DNA of 64,000 nucleotides. It comes from Thermincola carboxydiphila (GTDB lineage: Bacteria > Bacillota > Thermincolia > Thermincolales > UBA2595). The position numbers and the translations under genes are program-made. Where the stretch lies: assembly GCA_016841045.1 (NCBI GenBank), contig JAENZX010000014.1, forward strand, positions 16,372-80,371, read 5' to 3'. This document shows positions 17,415 to 25,750 of this stretch, piece by piece (position 1 is the stretch's first letter; the number at the start of each line of letters is the position of its first letter). The notes beneath the pieces are model-generated. The model was not told where the DNA came from, did not search any database, and saw only the letters and a program-made list of their open reading frames with translations.

Positions 17415-17492
17415 CGAACCAAAATACACGAACCAAAATACAGCATTGTAAAAAAAAATCAACGTGATATAATAATTGCTATGACAATTATT
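17415..17492 (+). promoter_or_regulatory. marR promoter with operator-like palindrome and 14-bp direct repeat
   Basis: The promoter has -35 TTGTAA (17446-17451), a 16-bp spacer and -10 TATAAT (17468-17473). A perfect inverted repeat AATAATTG-N6-CAATTATT (17471-17492) overlaps the -10, the size and position expected of a MarR dimer site. Directly upstream of the -35 lies a perfect tandem duplication of CGAACCAAAATACA (17415-17428 and 17429-17442). Confidence 0.75.
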
Positions 17493-17520
17493 GCTGTGTT
17501 AAGGAATGGGGTGAAATGAT

Positions 17521-17949
17521 ATGGAATTTTCTTTGGATGACTCCCTCGGGTTCATTATTTATCAAACCCACCTGAGGCTTAAAAATAATCTGAACCATTC
17601 TTTTAAGCCCTTTGATATGACCACTGAACAATGGGGTATCTTAAACAGGCTTTGGGAAAAAGATGGGGTATCCCAGAGAGATTTATCCGAAAAAACCCAT
17701 AAAGACCAGCCTAATGTAACACGGATTTTAGATAAACTTGAACAGAAGGGTTTAATAAGACGTGAGCCCAATCCCGATGATCGGCGCGCCTTTTCTATCT
17801 ATTTAACTGAGGAAGGCTGGAATTTGAAAAACCAATTGATACCTATTGCAGTTAACTGTCTTGAAAAAGCGCTGAAGGGATTTACCCCTAACGAAATTCA
17901 AGTCCTAAAGGCTTCCCTAAAACAGATTTACAATAATCTTGAACCGTAA
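17521..17949 (+). CDS. MarR-family transcriptional regulator
   Basis: A winged-helix dimeric repressor of about 142 residues, the normal MarR length. The recognition region is DLSEKTHKDQPNVTRILDKLEQKGLI, followed by the wing motif RREPNPDDRRAF with the conserved D-x-R-x3 pattern. ATG start behind GGGGTG. It is 30 bp upstream of a multidrug-type exporter and follows a palindrome over its own -10. The simplest reading is a repressor of the marR-exporter operon released by an exported compound. The ligand is unknown. Confidence 0.93.
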   Translation: MEFSLDDSLGFIIYQTHLRLKNNLNHSFKPFDMTTEQWGILNRLWEKDGVSQRDLSEKTHKDQPNVTRILDKLEQKGLIRREPNPDDRRAFSIYLTEEGWNLKNQLIPIAVNCLEKALKGFTPNEIQVLKASLKQIYNNLEP

Positions 17950-17979
17950 TATATTAATGCCTTAACAGGAGGACAGAAT

Positions 17980-19440
17980 ATGAACTCACAATCTGCCAAC
18001 AAATCCGCAGCACTTCACGAACATCTCTCAAAGAAAAGAAGATCACAAATTCTTGCAGTGATAGCAATCGGTACTTTTATGGCCCCTCTTGACTCCAGTG
18101 TTGTAAACATTGCACTACCAAGCATAACAAAATCGCTTAACACCACATTTGGTGTGGTAGAATGGGTAGTAATGTCATACTTGTTGATTATAAGCAGTCT
18201 TCTGCTCACTTTTGGGCGGATGGGTGACATGTATGGACACAAGAGGATCTATATCACGGGGTTTGGGATATTTACTGTTGGTTCGGTGCTTTGTGGTCTG
18301 GCTCCTAATATTGCTGCTCTTATAGCTTTCAGGGTAACTCAGGCAGTAGGAGCAGGAATGATGATGTCCATGGGGCCTGCCATCGTTACTAATATTACAC
18401 CACCACAGGAACGGGGGAGAGCTCTTGGGGTTACTGCTGTCGCAGTCTCTGTTGCCCTTGCCACCGGGCCCATACTGGGAGGGTTTTTGACTGCCAGATT
18501 TGGATGGCCCAGTATTTTTTTCATTAACATACCCGTAGGAATTCTGGCTATTTTCCTGTCTCAAAGGGTTATCCCGGAGACGAAAGGACACGAAACTCAA
18601 CCCTTCGACATCAGGGGAGCAGTTCTGTTTTTTATTGCTCTGATAGGTATCCTGCTTCCTCTCAGCTACACAGAAAAATTGGGCTGGGGTAATCCCTATC
18701 TTATGGCAGGGCTTTTTGCCGGACTGGCATTACTTATACTGTTTGTATTAGTGGAAAACAGGATTAAGTACCCTATGGTTGATATGTCCCTGTTTAAAAA
18801 CAAATTGTTTTCAATGGCTAATTTATCCGCGCTTTTCAATTATATAGCTCTTTTCTCAACAGTAATTATCATGCCTTTTTACCTTCAGCAGTTAAGAGGA
18901 CTTCCGCCGGATCAGGCCGGTCTGCTCATGATTCCGATGCCTCTGGCGACTATGATTGTAGCGCCCATAAGTGGGGCAATTTCTGATCGGATCGATTCCC
19001 GCTATCTCAGCTCCTTTGGTATGGCTGTTGTTAGTTTGGCAATGTGGATGTTGAGTAATTTAAAGGTCGACTCACCCCAAATAAATATTATCCTTGCATT
19101 GTTGCTTTTAGGCTTGGGGTCGGGTTTGTTTCAAACACCAAATAACAGTGCAATAATGGGCGCTGTACCACCCAACAGAAGGGGAATAGCTTCCGGGCTG
19201 TTGGCAAGTATGAGGAATGTCGGTATGGTACTTGGTGTAGCCATATCCGGGGCAGTGTTCAGCAGTAGGTTGGCCAGTCTTACCAAGGGGTTAGCGGTTA
19301 AGGGGCTTACAGGTACCGAGCTGAAGGTTCAGGCCTTCACCGGAGCAATGGACCTGGTGTTTACGGTATCTGCTGCTATCGCGGCTGTTGCTATATTTAC
19401 ATCTCTGATTCGGGGACCAGTTACAAAGCCTAAGGTCTAA
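17980..19440 (+). CDS. DHA2-family (14-TM) MFS multidrug exporter, EmrB/QacA type
   Basis: A proton-driven drug efflux permease in the cytoplasmic membrane. At 486 residues with about 14 hydrophobic segments it fits the DHA2 family. Signatures are LDSSVVNIALPSI in the first helix, RMGDMYGHKRIYITG between helices 2 and 3, the R-x-x-Q-A-V-GAGMM segment and the motif C-like GPILGGFL. ATG start with AGGAGG upstream. It is co-transcribed with marR. No periplasmic adaptor gene is present, as expected for a Gram-positive. The substrate is unknown. Confidence 0.93.
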   Translation: MNSQSANKSAALHEHLSKKRRSQILAVIAIGTFMAPLDSSVVNIALPSITKSLNTTFGVVEWVVMSYLLIISSLLLTFGRMGDMYGHKRIYITGFGIFTVGSVLCGLAPNIAALIAFRVTQAVGAGMMMSMGPAIVTNITPPQERGRALGVTAVAVSVALATGPILGGFLTARFGWPSIFFINIPVGILAIFLSQRVIPETKGHETQPFDIRGAVLFFIALIGILLPLSYTEKLGWGNPYLMAGLFAGLALLILFVLVENRIKYPMVDMSLFKNKLFSMANLSALFNYIALFSTVIIMPFYLQQLRGLPPDQAGLLMIPMPLATMIVAPISGAISDRIDSRYLSSFGMAVVSLAMWMLSNLKVDSPQINIILALLLLGLGSGLFQTPNNSAIMGAVPPNRRGIASGLLASMRNVGMVLGVAISGAVFSSRLASLTKGLAVKGLTGTELKVQAFTGAMDLVFTVSAAIAAVAIFTSLIRGPVTKPKV

Positions 19441-19452
19441 CGTACACCAAAG

Positions 19453-19679
19453 CATCCCATAAGTGAAGTTAAGGGGCAACATACCTGAAACTTAGCACAA
19501 AAATAGGAAATGGCAGATATTTTCCGGAAGGACGAGTTCTGACATCCGCTTGTCGGCGACCCGCGTATGCGGGAGCCGGTAACAAGCTGAGTTGTTGCCG
19601 TCCTGAAGGAATTTATCTGCCATTTCCCTACTTCGTGGTCAAATTTAGGGCTGCCCCTTTTCACTTTATCTTTTATGGG
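19453..19679. repeat. 227-bp near-palindromic structured element
   Basis: Two arms of about 100 nt face each other. Outer pairing is CCCATAA...AAGGGGCA with TGCCCCTT...TTATGGG. The middle arms are diverged but align without gaps. Inner arms 19506-19534 and 19599-19627 share GGAAATGGCAGATA and GGACG. The tip is a nested hairpin with CTTGT/ACAAG, CGGC/GCCG and CCCGC-GTAT-GCGGG (about 19549-19585). The right end overlaps the methyltransferase stop codon. It encodes no protein. It could be a MITE-like element, a decayed insertion or a very large bidirectional terminator. Confidence 0.75.
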
Positions 19680-20376
19680 CAAGTATTTCTACTCTATAGG
19701 TAGTCATAAACATGGAGCTGTACAGGTATAATCTTCGCAAGGTTGGTGTAAGAGAGTCAATGTAAGAGAATATCTCGTCCCGTTTTTCCTGAGGAGTTTC
19801 CATACAGTCAAACCATTGAGGCAGTTCATATTCCTCCCTGTAAAGTTCAGTATGTTCAAGTTCCAGAGGCAATTCCTTAAGAAGCTGTTCCCATTGGCGC
19901 AGCGAGTAGGAACACTTATGGGAAGGGTCCCTTAATAGTTCAATATGGTTGATCACTGTCTCAGTCAGATTTCCGTCTACTACTGAGCAGTCCAGAATAT
20001 ACATTTTGCCGCCTGGCTTTAAAACCCTGGTCATTTCTGATAACGCGGTTCTTATATCTGTGAAATGATGTGGGGCAAACCTTGTGGTCACTACGTCAAA
20101 AGATTCATCAGGGAAATCCATCTTGTGGACATCCATAAGAATAAATTCAATATCAGTTATTCCCCTGCTTTGAGCCAATTCCCGGGCCTCTTTAAGCATT
20201 TCCGGGTTAGTATCAATGGCAGTAACTCTTTCAGCATGTTCCGCTAATTTTACAGCAGTATGTCCACCATCTGTGGCAACGTCCAACGCTGTATTTACAT
20301 CATTTCCAAGCATATCAATCATTCTCTGCAGCTCAACAGGATTATCATGAGTTGAGCTTTCCTTGTGCTTGTCCAT
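19666..20376 (-). CDS. Class I SAM-dependent methyltransferase (UbiE/COQ5-like)
   Basis: A methyltransferase of unknown acceptor. The Rossmann fold has motif I as NTALDVATDGGHTAVKLAEHA, with VATDGGH replacing the usual xGxGxG. This is followed by the acidic VTAIDTNPEMLKEAR, motif II MDVHKMDFPDESFDVVTTRFAPHHF, and post-II LKPGGKMYILD. Its 236 residues are typical of small UbiE-like enzymes. ATG start at 20376 behind a purine-rich GGGGGTAGG. It converges with the MFS gene, and its last codons lie inside the palindromic element, suggesting that the element reaches into the gene's 3' end. Confidence 0.87.
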   Translation of the reverse strand: MDKHKESSTHDNPVELQRMIDMLGNDVNTALDVATDGGHTAVKLAEHAERVTAIDTNPEMLKEARELAQSRGITDIEFILMDVHKMDFPDESFDVVTTRFAPHHFTDIRTALSEMTRVLKPGGKMYILDCSVVDGNLTETVINHIELLRDPSHKCSYSLRQWEQLLKELPLELEHTELYREEYELPQWFDCMETPQEKRDEIFSYIDSLTPTLRRLYLYSSMFMTTYRVEILAHKR

Positions 20377-20429
20377 TTCCTACCCCCTAAAAAACTATTA
20401 CTGCTATTGTAACACAAACTAACTTACAA

Positions 20430-20472
20430 CTGGAAATAAAAGTGCCCCATATTTTATGAAAATGGGGCACTT
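20430..20472 (-). terminator. Terminator of the two-P-loop ATPase gene
   Basis: A perfect 11-bp stem (20440-20450 with 20462-20472, 11-nt loop), read on the minus strand, is followed by TTATTT. It lies just after the stop of the 20482-21609 gene. Confidence 0.85.
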
Positions 20473-20481
20473 AACCATTGT

Positions 20482-21609
20482 CTAGCTATTTTTCACCATT
20501 TTCGCATATTTGAGGACTCTCGCCAGAATTTCCTCCTTTTTTGCGTTAATTGCGGCAAAGTCCATAGCTGGCACATAATATGTCTCTAATATGTCATGTT
20601 CCGCTTTGGCTCTGCTGATGCGACTGGCAGCCCTGTTGAGAGTGGCATCAAAACGTTCTTGGCATTCCTTGATTTCATCGGCAAATGGAGTAAGTAATTG
20701 TTTATCCAAATACGTAGTAAGATTGAATTCTTTTAAGGTCTTGAGCCCCTCTAGACACTGGGGATTGAAGTTTACTGGGGCTGAAATGTTAACAACTGCG
20801 GCTGAAATTTCGGGAATTACCACTCCATCAATGCTCTCGGGGGATAATGGGCGGTGGTATACTTCTGTATACAGGCCATACAACTGTGCCTTTTTGGCTA
20901 TATTCTCCAAAAGTGTTGCTTTACCTGTGCCTGGTTCTCCTTTGACAGTATAAAGTGTTGTGACATCTTGCAGGATGGAATCAAGGTGTGTTTGTGGTCC
21001 GTTTGGTGTTATCGCCGTGGCAAATAAGTGGCGCGATTTAGGTGTCTCCGAGAAATTTGGGGTTAATGCACCAAACAGTTCTTGCGAGATGGTTGCGGTA
21101 TCTTTGTTCACTTGACCGAAGTTCATGGCAGGGGTGATATAACTTTTCCATTCATTAATAATTAGCCCGGCTTCCTTCAGACTAAAATATGCCATGGCAA
21201 ACAGTTTACCAACTTTACGATTGGTGGCTAAAATCGCCTCCTTGTTTTTTACCATCAGGTCCTCATTCCAAAATTCTCCGAGGTTGACGACTTCGTCCAC
21301 TGCTCCCGGGTTTTTGGGGTCCACGATGTGGGGGGCAGTTCCGTCAAGAAGTACTACCCCTATTGATGGGATGCAGACCCCGTCCAGTGATCCATTATCA
21401 GATGAGCAGCAGTGATATTCTACATCATAACCTTTTGCCAGCATTGTTTCGCCAATGGAACGCATAAGCGTTGATTTGCCTACCCCTGGTCCCCCTTTGA
21501 TGCAGAAAATACGGGTTGCGTCAGGAGCAATGATATTGTCATAGTAAGAGAAAAATCCTTGTGATGTATTCCCGCCCGGGAAAAATTTTCTCAGTTTGCC
21601 TTGTGTCAA
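20482..21609 (-). CDS. Duplicated P-loop ATPase of the PRK06851 type, unknown function
   Basis: A soluble nucleotide-binding protein of unknown role, recognised as the PRK06851-type family of Firmicutes. It is a tandem duplication. The first half has Walker A GGPGVGKST (39-47), DGVCIPSIGVVLLDGTAPH, and then AMNFGQVNKD. The second half has GEPGTGKAT (224-232), DGVVIPEISAAVVNISAP, and then AMDFAAINAKK. In the second Walker A the usual Ser/Thr after Lys is Ala, so that site may bind nucleotide weakly or not hydrolyse it. TTG start at 21609 with AAGGAGG 9 nt upstream. A structured leader with a terminator-like stem precedes it. A sporulation link is possible but not shown. Confidence 0.82.
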   Translation of the reverse strand: MTQGKLRKFFPGGNTSQGFFSYYDNIIAPDATRIFCIKGGPGVGKSTLMRSIGETMLAKGYDVEYHCCSSDNGSLDGVCIPSIGVVLLDGTAPHIVDPKNPGAVDEVVNLGEFWNEDLMVKNKEAILATNRKVGKLFAMAYFSLKEAGLIINEWKSYITPAMNFGQVNKDTATISQELFGALTPNFSETPKSRHLFATAITPNGPQTHLDSILQDVTTLYTVKGEPGTGKATLLENIAKKAQLYGLYTEVYHRPLSPESIDGVVIPEISAAVVNISAPVNFNPQCLEGLKTLKEFNLTTYLDKQLLTPFADEIKECQERFDATLNRAASRISRAKAEHDILETYYVPAMDFAAINAKKEEILARVLKYAKMVKNS

Positions 21610-21632
21610 GTTTGTCGCCCTCCTTACTATTT

Positions 21633-21738
21633 AACATCGGGGAAGCCCCGTGTTAATCAAACAAAAAGACCTCGTGAGTATATATTCCAACGGGTTGACC
21701 ATGTTGAATCTGGTTACGAGGTACCGCCTCCTGGCGGT
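21633..21738 (-). promoter_or_regulatory. Structured leader with attenuator-like hairpin upstream of the two-P-loop ATPase
   Basis: Read on the minus strand, a hairpin ACCGCC-AGGA-GGCGGT (21738-21723) adjoins a stem ACCTCGT/ACGAGGT (21722-21716 with 21675-21669). That stem encloses two short internal stems and is followed by CTTTTTGTTT. A second hairpin (21654-21633, GGGG-CTT-CCCC core) lies just before the ribosome binding site. The layout suggests an aptamer or attenuator, but I could not match it to a known riboswitch. Confidence 0.55.
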
Positions 21739-21906
21739 ATATAATTGGCAAGCTTTAAGAGCGGCGGGAAACGTCAAGATGGTATATCATATGAAGTTTA
21801 ATTAGATATTGATACAAGAGTTATAAAGATTGAACTATTAATAAAAATATACAAATATCTTTGTTAAATCAGCAAAAACCACGGCAGTCTAAGAAAAACA
21901 TTTTTC
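21739..21906. other. AT-rich spacer between the divergent ATPase gene and the glycan locus
   Basis: This spacer should contain the promoter of the leftward ATPase leader. A minus-strand TTGACG (near 21772) is a possible -35, but no well-spaced -10 was found. No coding frame with a ribosome binding site is visible. Confidence 0.4.
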
Positions 21907-21952
21907 TTTCGACAAATTTCGCGGGATTTCGACAAGCAAAATTTGGTATAAT
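21907..21952 (+). promoter_or_regulatory. Two Spo0A-box-like sites and extended -10 promoter of the glycan locus
   Basis: TTTCGACAAA (21907-21916) is the exact reverse complement of the Spo0A box TTTGTCGAAA. TTTCGACAAG (21927-21936) matches it at nine of ten positions. The two lie 20 bp apart, two helical turns. The second overlaps where a -35 would sit relative to TATAAT (21947-21952), which carries an extended -10 TGG. The native -35 is poor, fitting an activator-dependent promoter. Confidence 0.65.
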
Positions 21953-22004
21953 TGACAAGTCTATAATCTGCATAAAGTCCAATAAAAGGAGAATAGCCCA
22001 TCAG

Positions 22005-24359
22005 ATGGTTAAACAAAAACAATATAATAGTCAGCTATTGAATGTAAACCTGCGGGTATTTGTTGTAATAGGGTTAACATTTCTCTTATTTTACCCGCCA
22101 TTTCTTAGAGGACTGTTCTTTGCTCCTGAGTTACTGATTACACATATGTTTACGGCGGTTCTTTTTGCCATTTGCTGGTATGATAAACTGCTTCATAGAG
22201 ACGTGACGTTTCTCAAAGGTTCCCTTGATTATTCGGCCTTAGCCTTTGTTATCGTATACGTCCTTTCTTTATATGGGGCAGTAAATATGCGTGGGGCGAT
22301 AGGGGAGTTACTGAAGGTTATAAATTATTTTATGGTTTATTGGATAACAGCACAGACGGTGAAGAGCGAGAGAGATATAAAGATTTTGTACAGAAGTATA
22401 TTTTTTAGTGCTGTGGGAGTGGCTTGTGTTGGTATTGGAGCTGCAGCGGGTTTGGTGGATTATCCGGGTGCTGTTGTAGAAGGTAAGATTTATTCTACTC
22501 TACAATATCCCAACACTACTGCAACTTTATTGGCGCTAGGAACTTTTTTGGGATTTGGGCTGCTAAATGCTAGTCATTCAAGACTGGGGAAAGTATTGTA
22601 CGCTAGTGGAAATATGTTAATGATGGCAGTTATTGTTGCTTCAGGTTCAAGAGGCAGTTGGATGCTTTATCCCTTGGTGTTAGCACTTTTTGTTATTGGG
22701 CTTCCCAGGAAAAGACGTTTTTCAACTTTCTATAGTTTAGCTATTACCTTAGGGATTGGCCTCCAGTTGGCAAGAGTTCTTCAACTGAGAAATCTGGGTG
22801 GAACTGATCATGGGGTATTCAAATATCTTGTCTTATGGGTAATTATCACTGCGGCGGCTCAATGGGTTTATGATGGTATTATCAGGTGGTTAGATGAACG
22901 GGAAGTTCGCGCAAATATCCGCAAATTACTTGCAGCAGGGGTAATTGCTTATGCGTTAATTTTAGGTATTGTTTATATAGAACATACAACGCAGGCAGTA
23001 CCGTCGGTAGTTGCCCAATTTGTGCCCTCTGGTACATTAGAAAGGGCGGGCACCATTAATAATCAAGATACGAGTATTGTTGCCAGAATCGATTTCACTA
23101 TGGCTGCTCTTAAAATGGCGTCGGATTATCCTGTTAATGGGTTAGGCGGAGAAGGATGGAATGCTCTTTATCATAGGTACATGCCTTATTTAAAGTATTC
23201 ATCTGAAACGCATAACTATCCCGCAAAGGTTCTTGTAGAGACTGGGTTTATTGGTCTTTTGATTTTATTTGTTATTTGGTTCTTTTGGACTAAGGGGATA
23301 TATAAATTGTGGAGAACTGAATTGGAGGATGACAGTTGGGTCTTGATATGGGCAGCGGCTATGGCTGGCACAGTCTTACTGGTTCATAGTATGTACGACT
23401 TTGATTTATCTCTGGGGGCTATGGGAATTATTCTGTGGACTTTATGTGGAGTTATAAGAGCTGCTGAAAATGTTTATATATCCACGAAGGAACCCACTAA
23501 ATGTACCAGAAAACGTGTCATGACTGCTCTTGTGGGAGGAACCTTAGGAGCTTCTTTACTGTTTATGTCGGCTATCATTCTTTTTATGGCTGGCGAAAAC
23601 GGAGCCGACGGAGCTAGGGCAATGATTAATCGGAACTGGGTTGAGGCAGAAAAGAGGCTGCTAAAAGCAGTGCAACTTGATCCTTTTAGTGCCAGTTATT
23701 CGGCTGATTTAGCCCAGGTATATGCTATAAAATGGATGGCCAGCAACGATAGCAATCAAATGGCTTTATCGGCTAGATATGCTGAAAAGGCAGTGCGAAA
23801 TGAGCCATACAATTTTGGGGTGAGGCTGCGTTTATTGATGATAGCCTTGGTAACTGGAAATGTAGAGCGGGCTGTTAAAGATGCAGAAAGCTTGGTAGCA
23901 CAAAATCCGTTGGATGTACACAACTTTGAAATACTAGGGAAAATTTATATCGCTTCAGGACGTTATTATAGCGATAAAGGACAAAAGGATAAAGCGGAAT
24001 TGTACTGGCGACGTGCAGGAGATATTAAGCGTCAGCTTGATATTAAGATTAGAAACGTTAATAAAATAAGAGGATGGGATGGAGATTTGCTACAGATTAC
24101 CCCAGTAGTTAATCTTTATATGGGGGAGGCAGCTTACCTATTGGGTGATTTTGCTAGGGCAGATGTTTTGTTGAACGGACTTACTGTCGGCGACAAAAAG
24201 GTACCAGACCAATTAGTTGGAGAGGCACTACTTTATCGGTATGCAACAAAAGCGAAACAAGGTGATATGGAATATGCCCAAGCGGAAATAAAAAAGTTAG
24301 CTGCAATACACCCAGGCATCGATTCCGAGTTTGATAAACTCTTATTGATAAGGAAATAA
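22005..24359 (+). CDS. O-antigen ligase/polymerase-like membrane protein with C-terminal TPR region
   Basis: A polytopic Wzy/WaaL-family protein that would polymerise or transfer lipid-linked glycan outside the membrane. The first roughly 560 residues hold about a dozen membrane helices and the family loop GGEGWNALYHRYMPYLKYSSETHNYPAKVLVETG, whose H-N-x3-K-V-L-V-E-T-G pattern is typical. After the last helix (FMSAIILFMAG) come about 220 residues of tetratricopeptide-like helices (NWVEAEKRLLKAVQLDPF and following). The longest frame begins at TTG 21861 without a ribosome binding site and covers the promoter, so the ATG at 22005 behind AAAGGAG is preferred (784 residues). First gene of the locus. 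Confidence 0.85.
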   Translation: MVKQKQYNSQLLNVNLRVFVVIGLTFLLFYPPFLRGLFFAPELLITHMFTAVLFAICWYDKLLHRDVTFLKGSLDYSALAFVIVYVLSLYGAVNMRGAIGELLKVINYFMVYWITAQTVKSERDIKILYRSIFFSAVGVACVGIGAAAGLVDYPGAVVEGKIYSTLQYPNTTATLLALGTFLGFGLLNASHSRLGKVLYASGNMLMMAVIVASGSRGSWMLYPLVLALFVIGLPRKRRFSTFYSLAITLGIGLQLARVLQLRNLGGTDHGVFKYLVLWVIITAAAQWVYDGIIRWLDEREVRANIRKLLAAGVIAYALILGIVYIEHTTQAVPSVVAQFVPSGTLERAGTINNQDTSIVARIDFTMAALKMASDYPVNGLGGEGWNALYHRYMPYLKYSSETHNYPAKVLVETGFIGLLILFVIWFFWTKGIYKLWRTELEDDSWVLIWAAAMAGTVLLVHSMYDFDLSLGAMGIILWTLCGVIRAAENVYISTKEPTKCTRKRVMTALVGGTLGASLLFMSAIILFMAGENGADGARAMINRNWVEAEKRLLKAVQLDPFSASYSADLAQVYAIKWMASNDSNQMALSARYAEKAVRNEPYNFGVRLRLLMIALVTGNVERAVKDAESLVAQNPLDVHNFEILGKIYIASGRYYSDKGQKDKAELYWRRAGDIKRQLDIKIRNVNKIRGWDGDLLQITPVVNLYMGEAAYLLGDFARADVLLNGLTVGDKKVPDQLVGEALLYRYATKAKQGDMEYAQAEIKKLAAIHPGIDSEFDKLLLIRK

Positions 24360-24401
24360 GGAAGTCAAAATTTTATATAAGTATGGGGGGCCATTAATAA
24401 G

Positions 24402-25736
24402 GTGAGTGACGGGATAGTTGGCGATGAGGACAGACTGGACTATGAAGGCTTTGATCTAAAAGTATATATTAATATGATCCAAAAGTGGAAGTGGCTAGTA
24501 ATTGGGATAACAGCGTTGGCGGTTGTCACAAGTGTATTATTTAGCTTTTTTGTATTATCTCCTGTTTATCTTAGTAAGGCGGTAATCATGGTAAAAGAAT
24601 ACCAGGATCCCAAAACTATTCAAGGTGGAAACCAGAAGGACGATTTGGAATCAGTGGTTGGGTCACTTTCTCGTTTACCCCAAATGACTATTAAAACTTA
24701 CGTGGGGCAATTGGAGAATGAAGCTCTGCTGAGAAGGGTAATAGATTTATTGAAGCTAGATAAGCTTATTTATAGTCCCAAAACTGTGGCAGATTTAATT
24801 GATGTTAATGCAATACCTGATACTAATCTAATTGAAGTATCGGTTAAAAACAATGATCCTCAATTAGCGGCGACGATAGCGAACACGTTAGCAGAACAAT
24901 TTGTGGAGTTTGTCGGAACAGAAAATGAGAAGCAGTTGGTTAGTTCGTCAGCTTTTCTCACCAAACAATTAGCCAAAAAGGAAAATGAACTAAAAACTGC
25001 TGTAGATAAACTGAATAAACACCGCAGTCAGGAACGAAATTTAGTTTATTTGGAACAGGAAGTTGCAAACAAGAACCAAAATTTGTCAACTAATCAATTT
25101 CAATTACTTCAGGTAGAAGCAGACTACCGTCAGGCGGTAGCTGGAAAATCCACTGCTGAACAAAAATTATCTAGTATTCCGGAAAAGATTCGCTTGAAAA
25201 GAATGGACCCGGCATCAGGTCAATCAGTAGAGGTAGAAGAAATTAACCCTGCCTATTCTGAATTGTCCCAGTTGATTACTGTTAAAACTGTTGAGATAGC
25301 AGGCCTAGAAGCAAAGAAACAAGGTATTCAGGAGGCGGTGGACCGTCTTCAGACGGACTTAAAAAGTCTACAGGTTGAATTGCACCGCACCCGGCAAATT
25401 GATGATCAACTGCAGGAAGAAGTTAGTCAAATAAAGCAAACTAGGGATGTATTGGCTGATAAACTGACCCAGATACAAATAGCTAAGTCTATGGACCTTG
25501 GACGGAATAGCTTACAAATTGTAACACCGGCATTTGCTCAGGACAAACCTGTAAGCCCTAAGAAAACGCTTAATATGGCTATAGCATTTACCTTGGGGTT
25601 AATGTTTTCGGCAGTTATTGCCTTTGTCTTGGAGCTCATGAACAATACCATTAACAAATCTGAAGACATAGAACAGTATTTAGGCCTTCCTATACTAGGT
25701 ATAATACCTCTGGCGAAGGCAGAAGACATGGAATGA
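24402..25736 (+). CDS. Wzz/GumC-like chain-length determinant protein
   Basis: A membrane protein that controls glycan chain length and partners with the BY-kinase. It has a first membrane helix near residues 35-55 (WLVIGITALAVVTSVLFSFF), a long extracytoplasmic coiled-coil region (about 165-370) and a second helix near 390-415 (MAIAFTLGLMFSAVIAFVLELM). The C-terminus ends GLPILGIIPLAKAEDME with the proline-rich ILGIIP motif of Wzz proteins. In Firmicutes the coiled-coil is often absent (CpsC/CapA); this long version is GumC-like. GTG start. It is 14 bp upstream of the kinase gene. Confidence 0.88.
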   Translation: MSDGIVGDEDRLDYEGFDLKVYINMIQKWKWLVIGITALAVVTSVLFSFFVLSPVYLSKAVIMVKEYQDPKTIQGGNQKDDLESVVGSLSRLPQMTIKTYVGQLENEALLRRVIDLLKLDKLIYSPKTVADLIDVNAIPDTNLIEVSVKNNDPQLAATIANTLAEQFVEFVGTENEKQLVSSSAFLTKQLAKKENELKTAVDKLNKHRSQERNLVYLEQEVANKNQNLSTNQFQLLQVEADYRQAVAGKSTAEQKLSSIPEKIRLKRMDPASGQSVEVEEINPAYSELSQLITVKTVEIAGLEAKKQGIQEAVDRLQTDLKSLQVELHRTRQIDDQLQEEVSQIKQTRDVLADKLTQIQIAKSMDLGRNSLQIVTPAFAQDKPVSPKKTLNMAIAFTLGLMFSAVIAFVLELMNNTINKSEDIEQYLGLPILGIIPLAKAEDME

Positions 25737-25750
25737 AGGGATGAAGACTG

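Noticed and set aside
21633..21738. Leader considered as a purine, THF, ZTP or c-di-GMP riboswitch
   Set aside because: The conserved core bases of those classes as I know them are not found; left as an unassigned leader.
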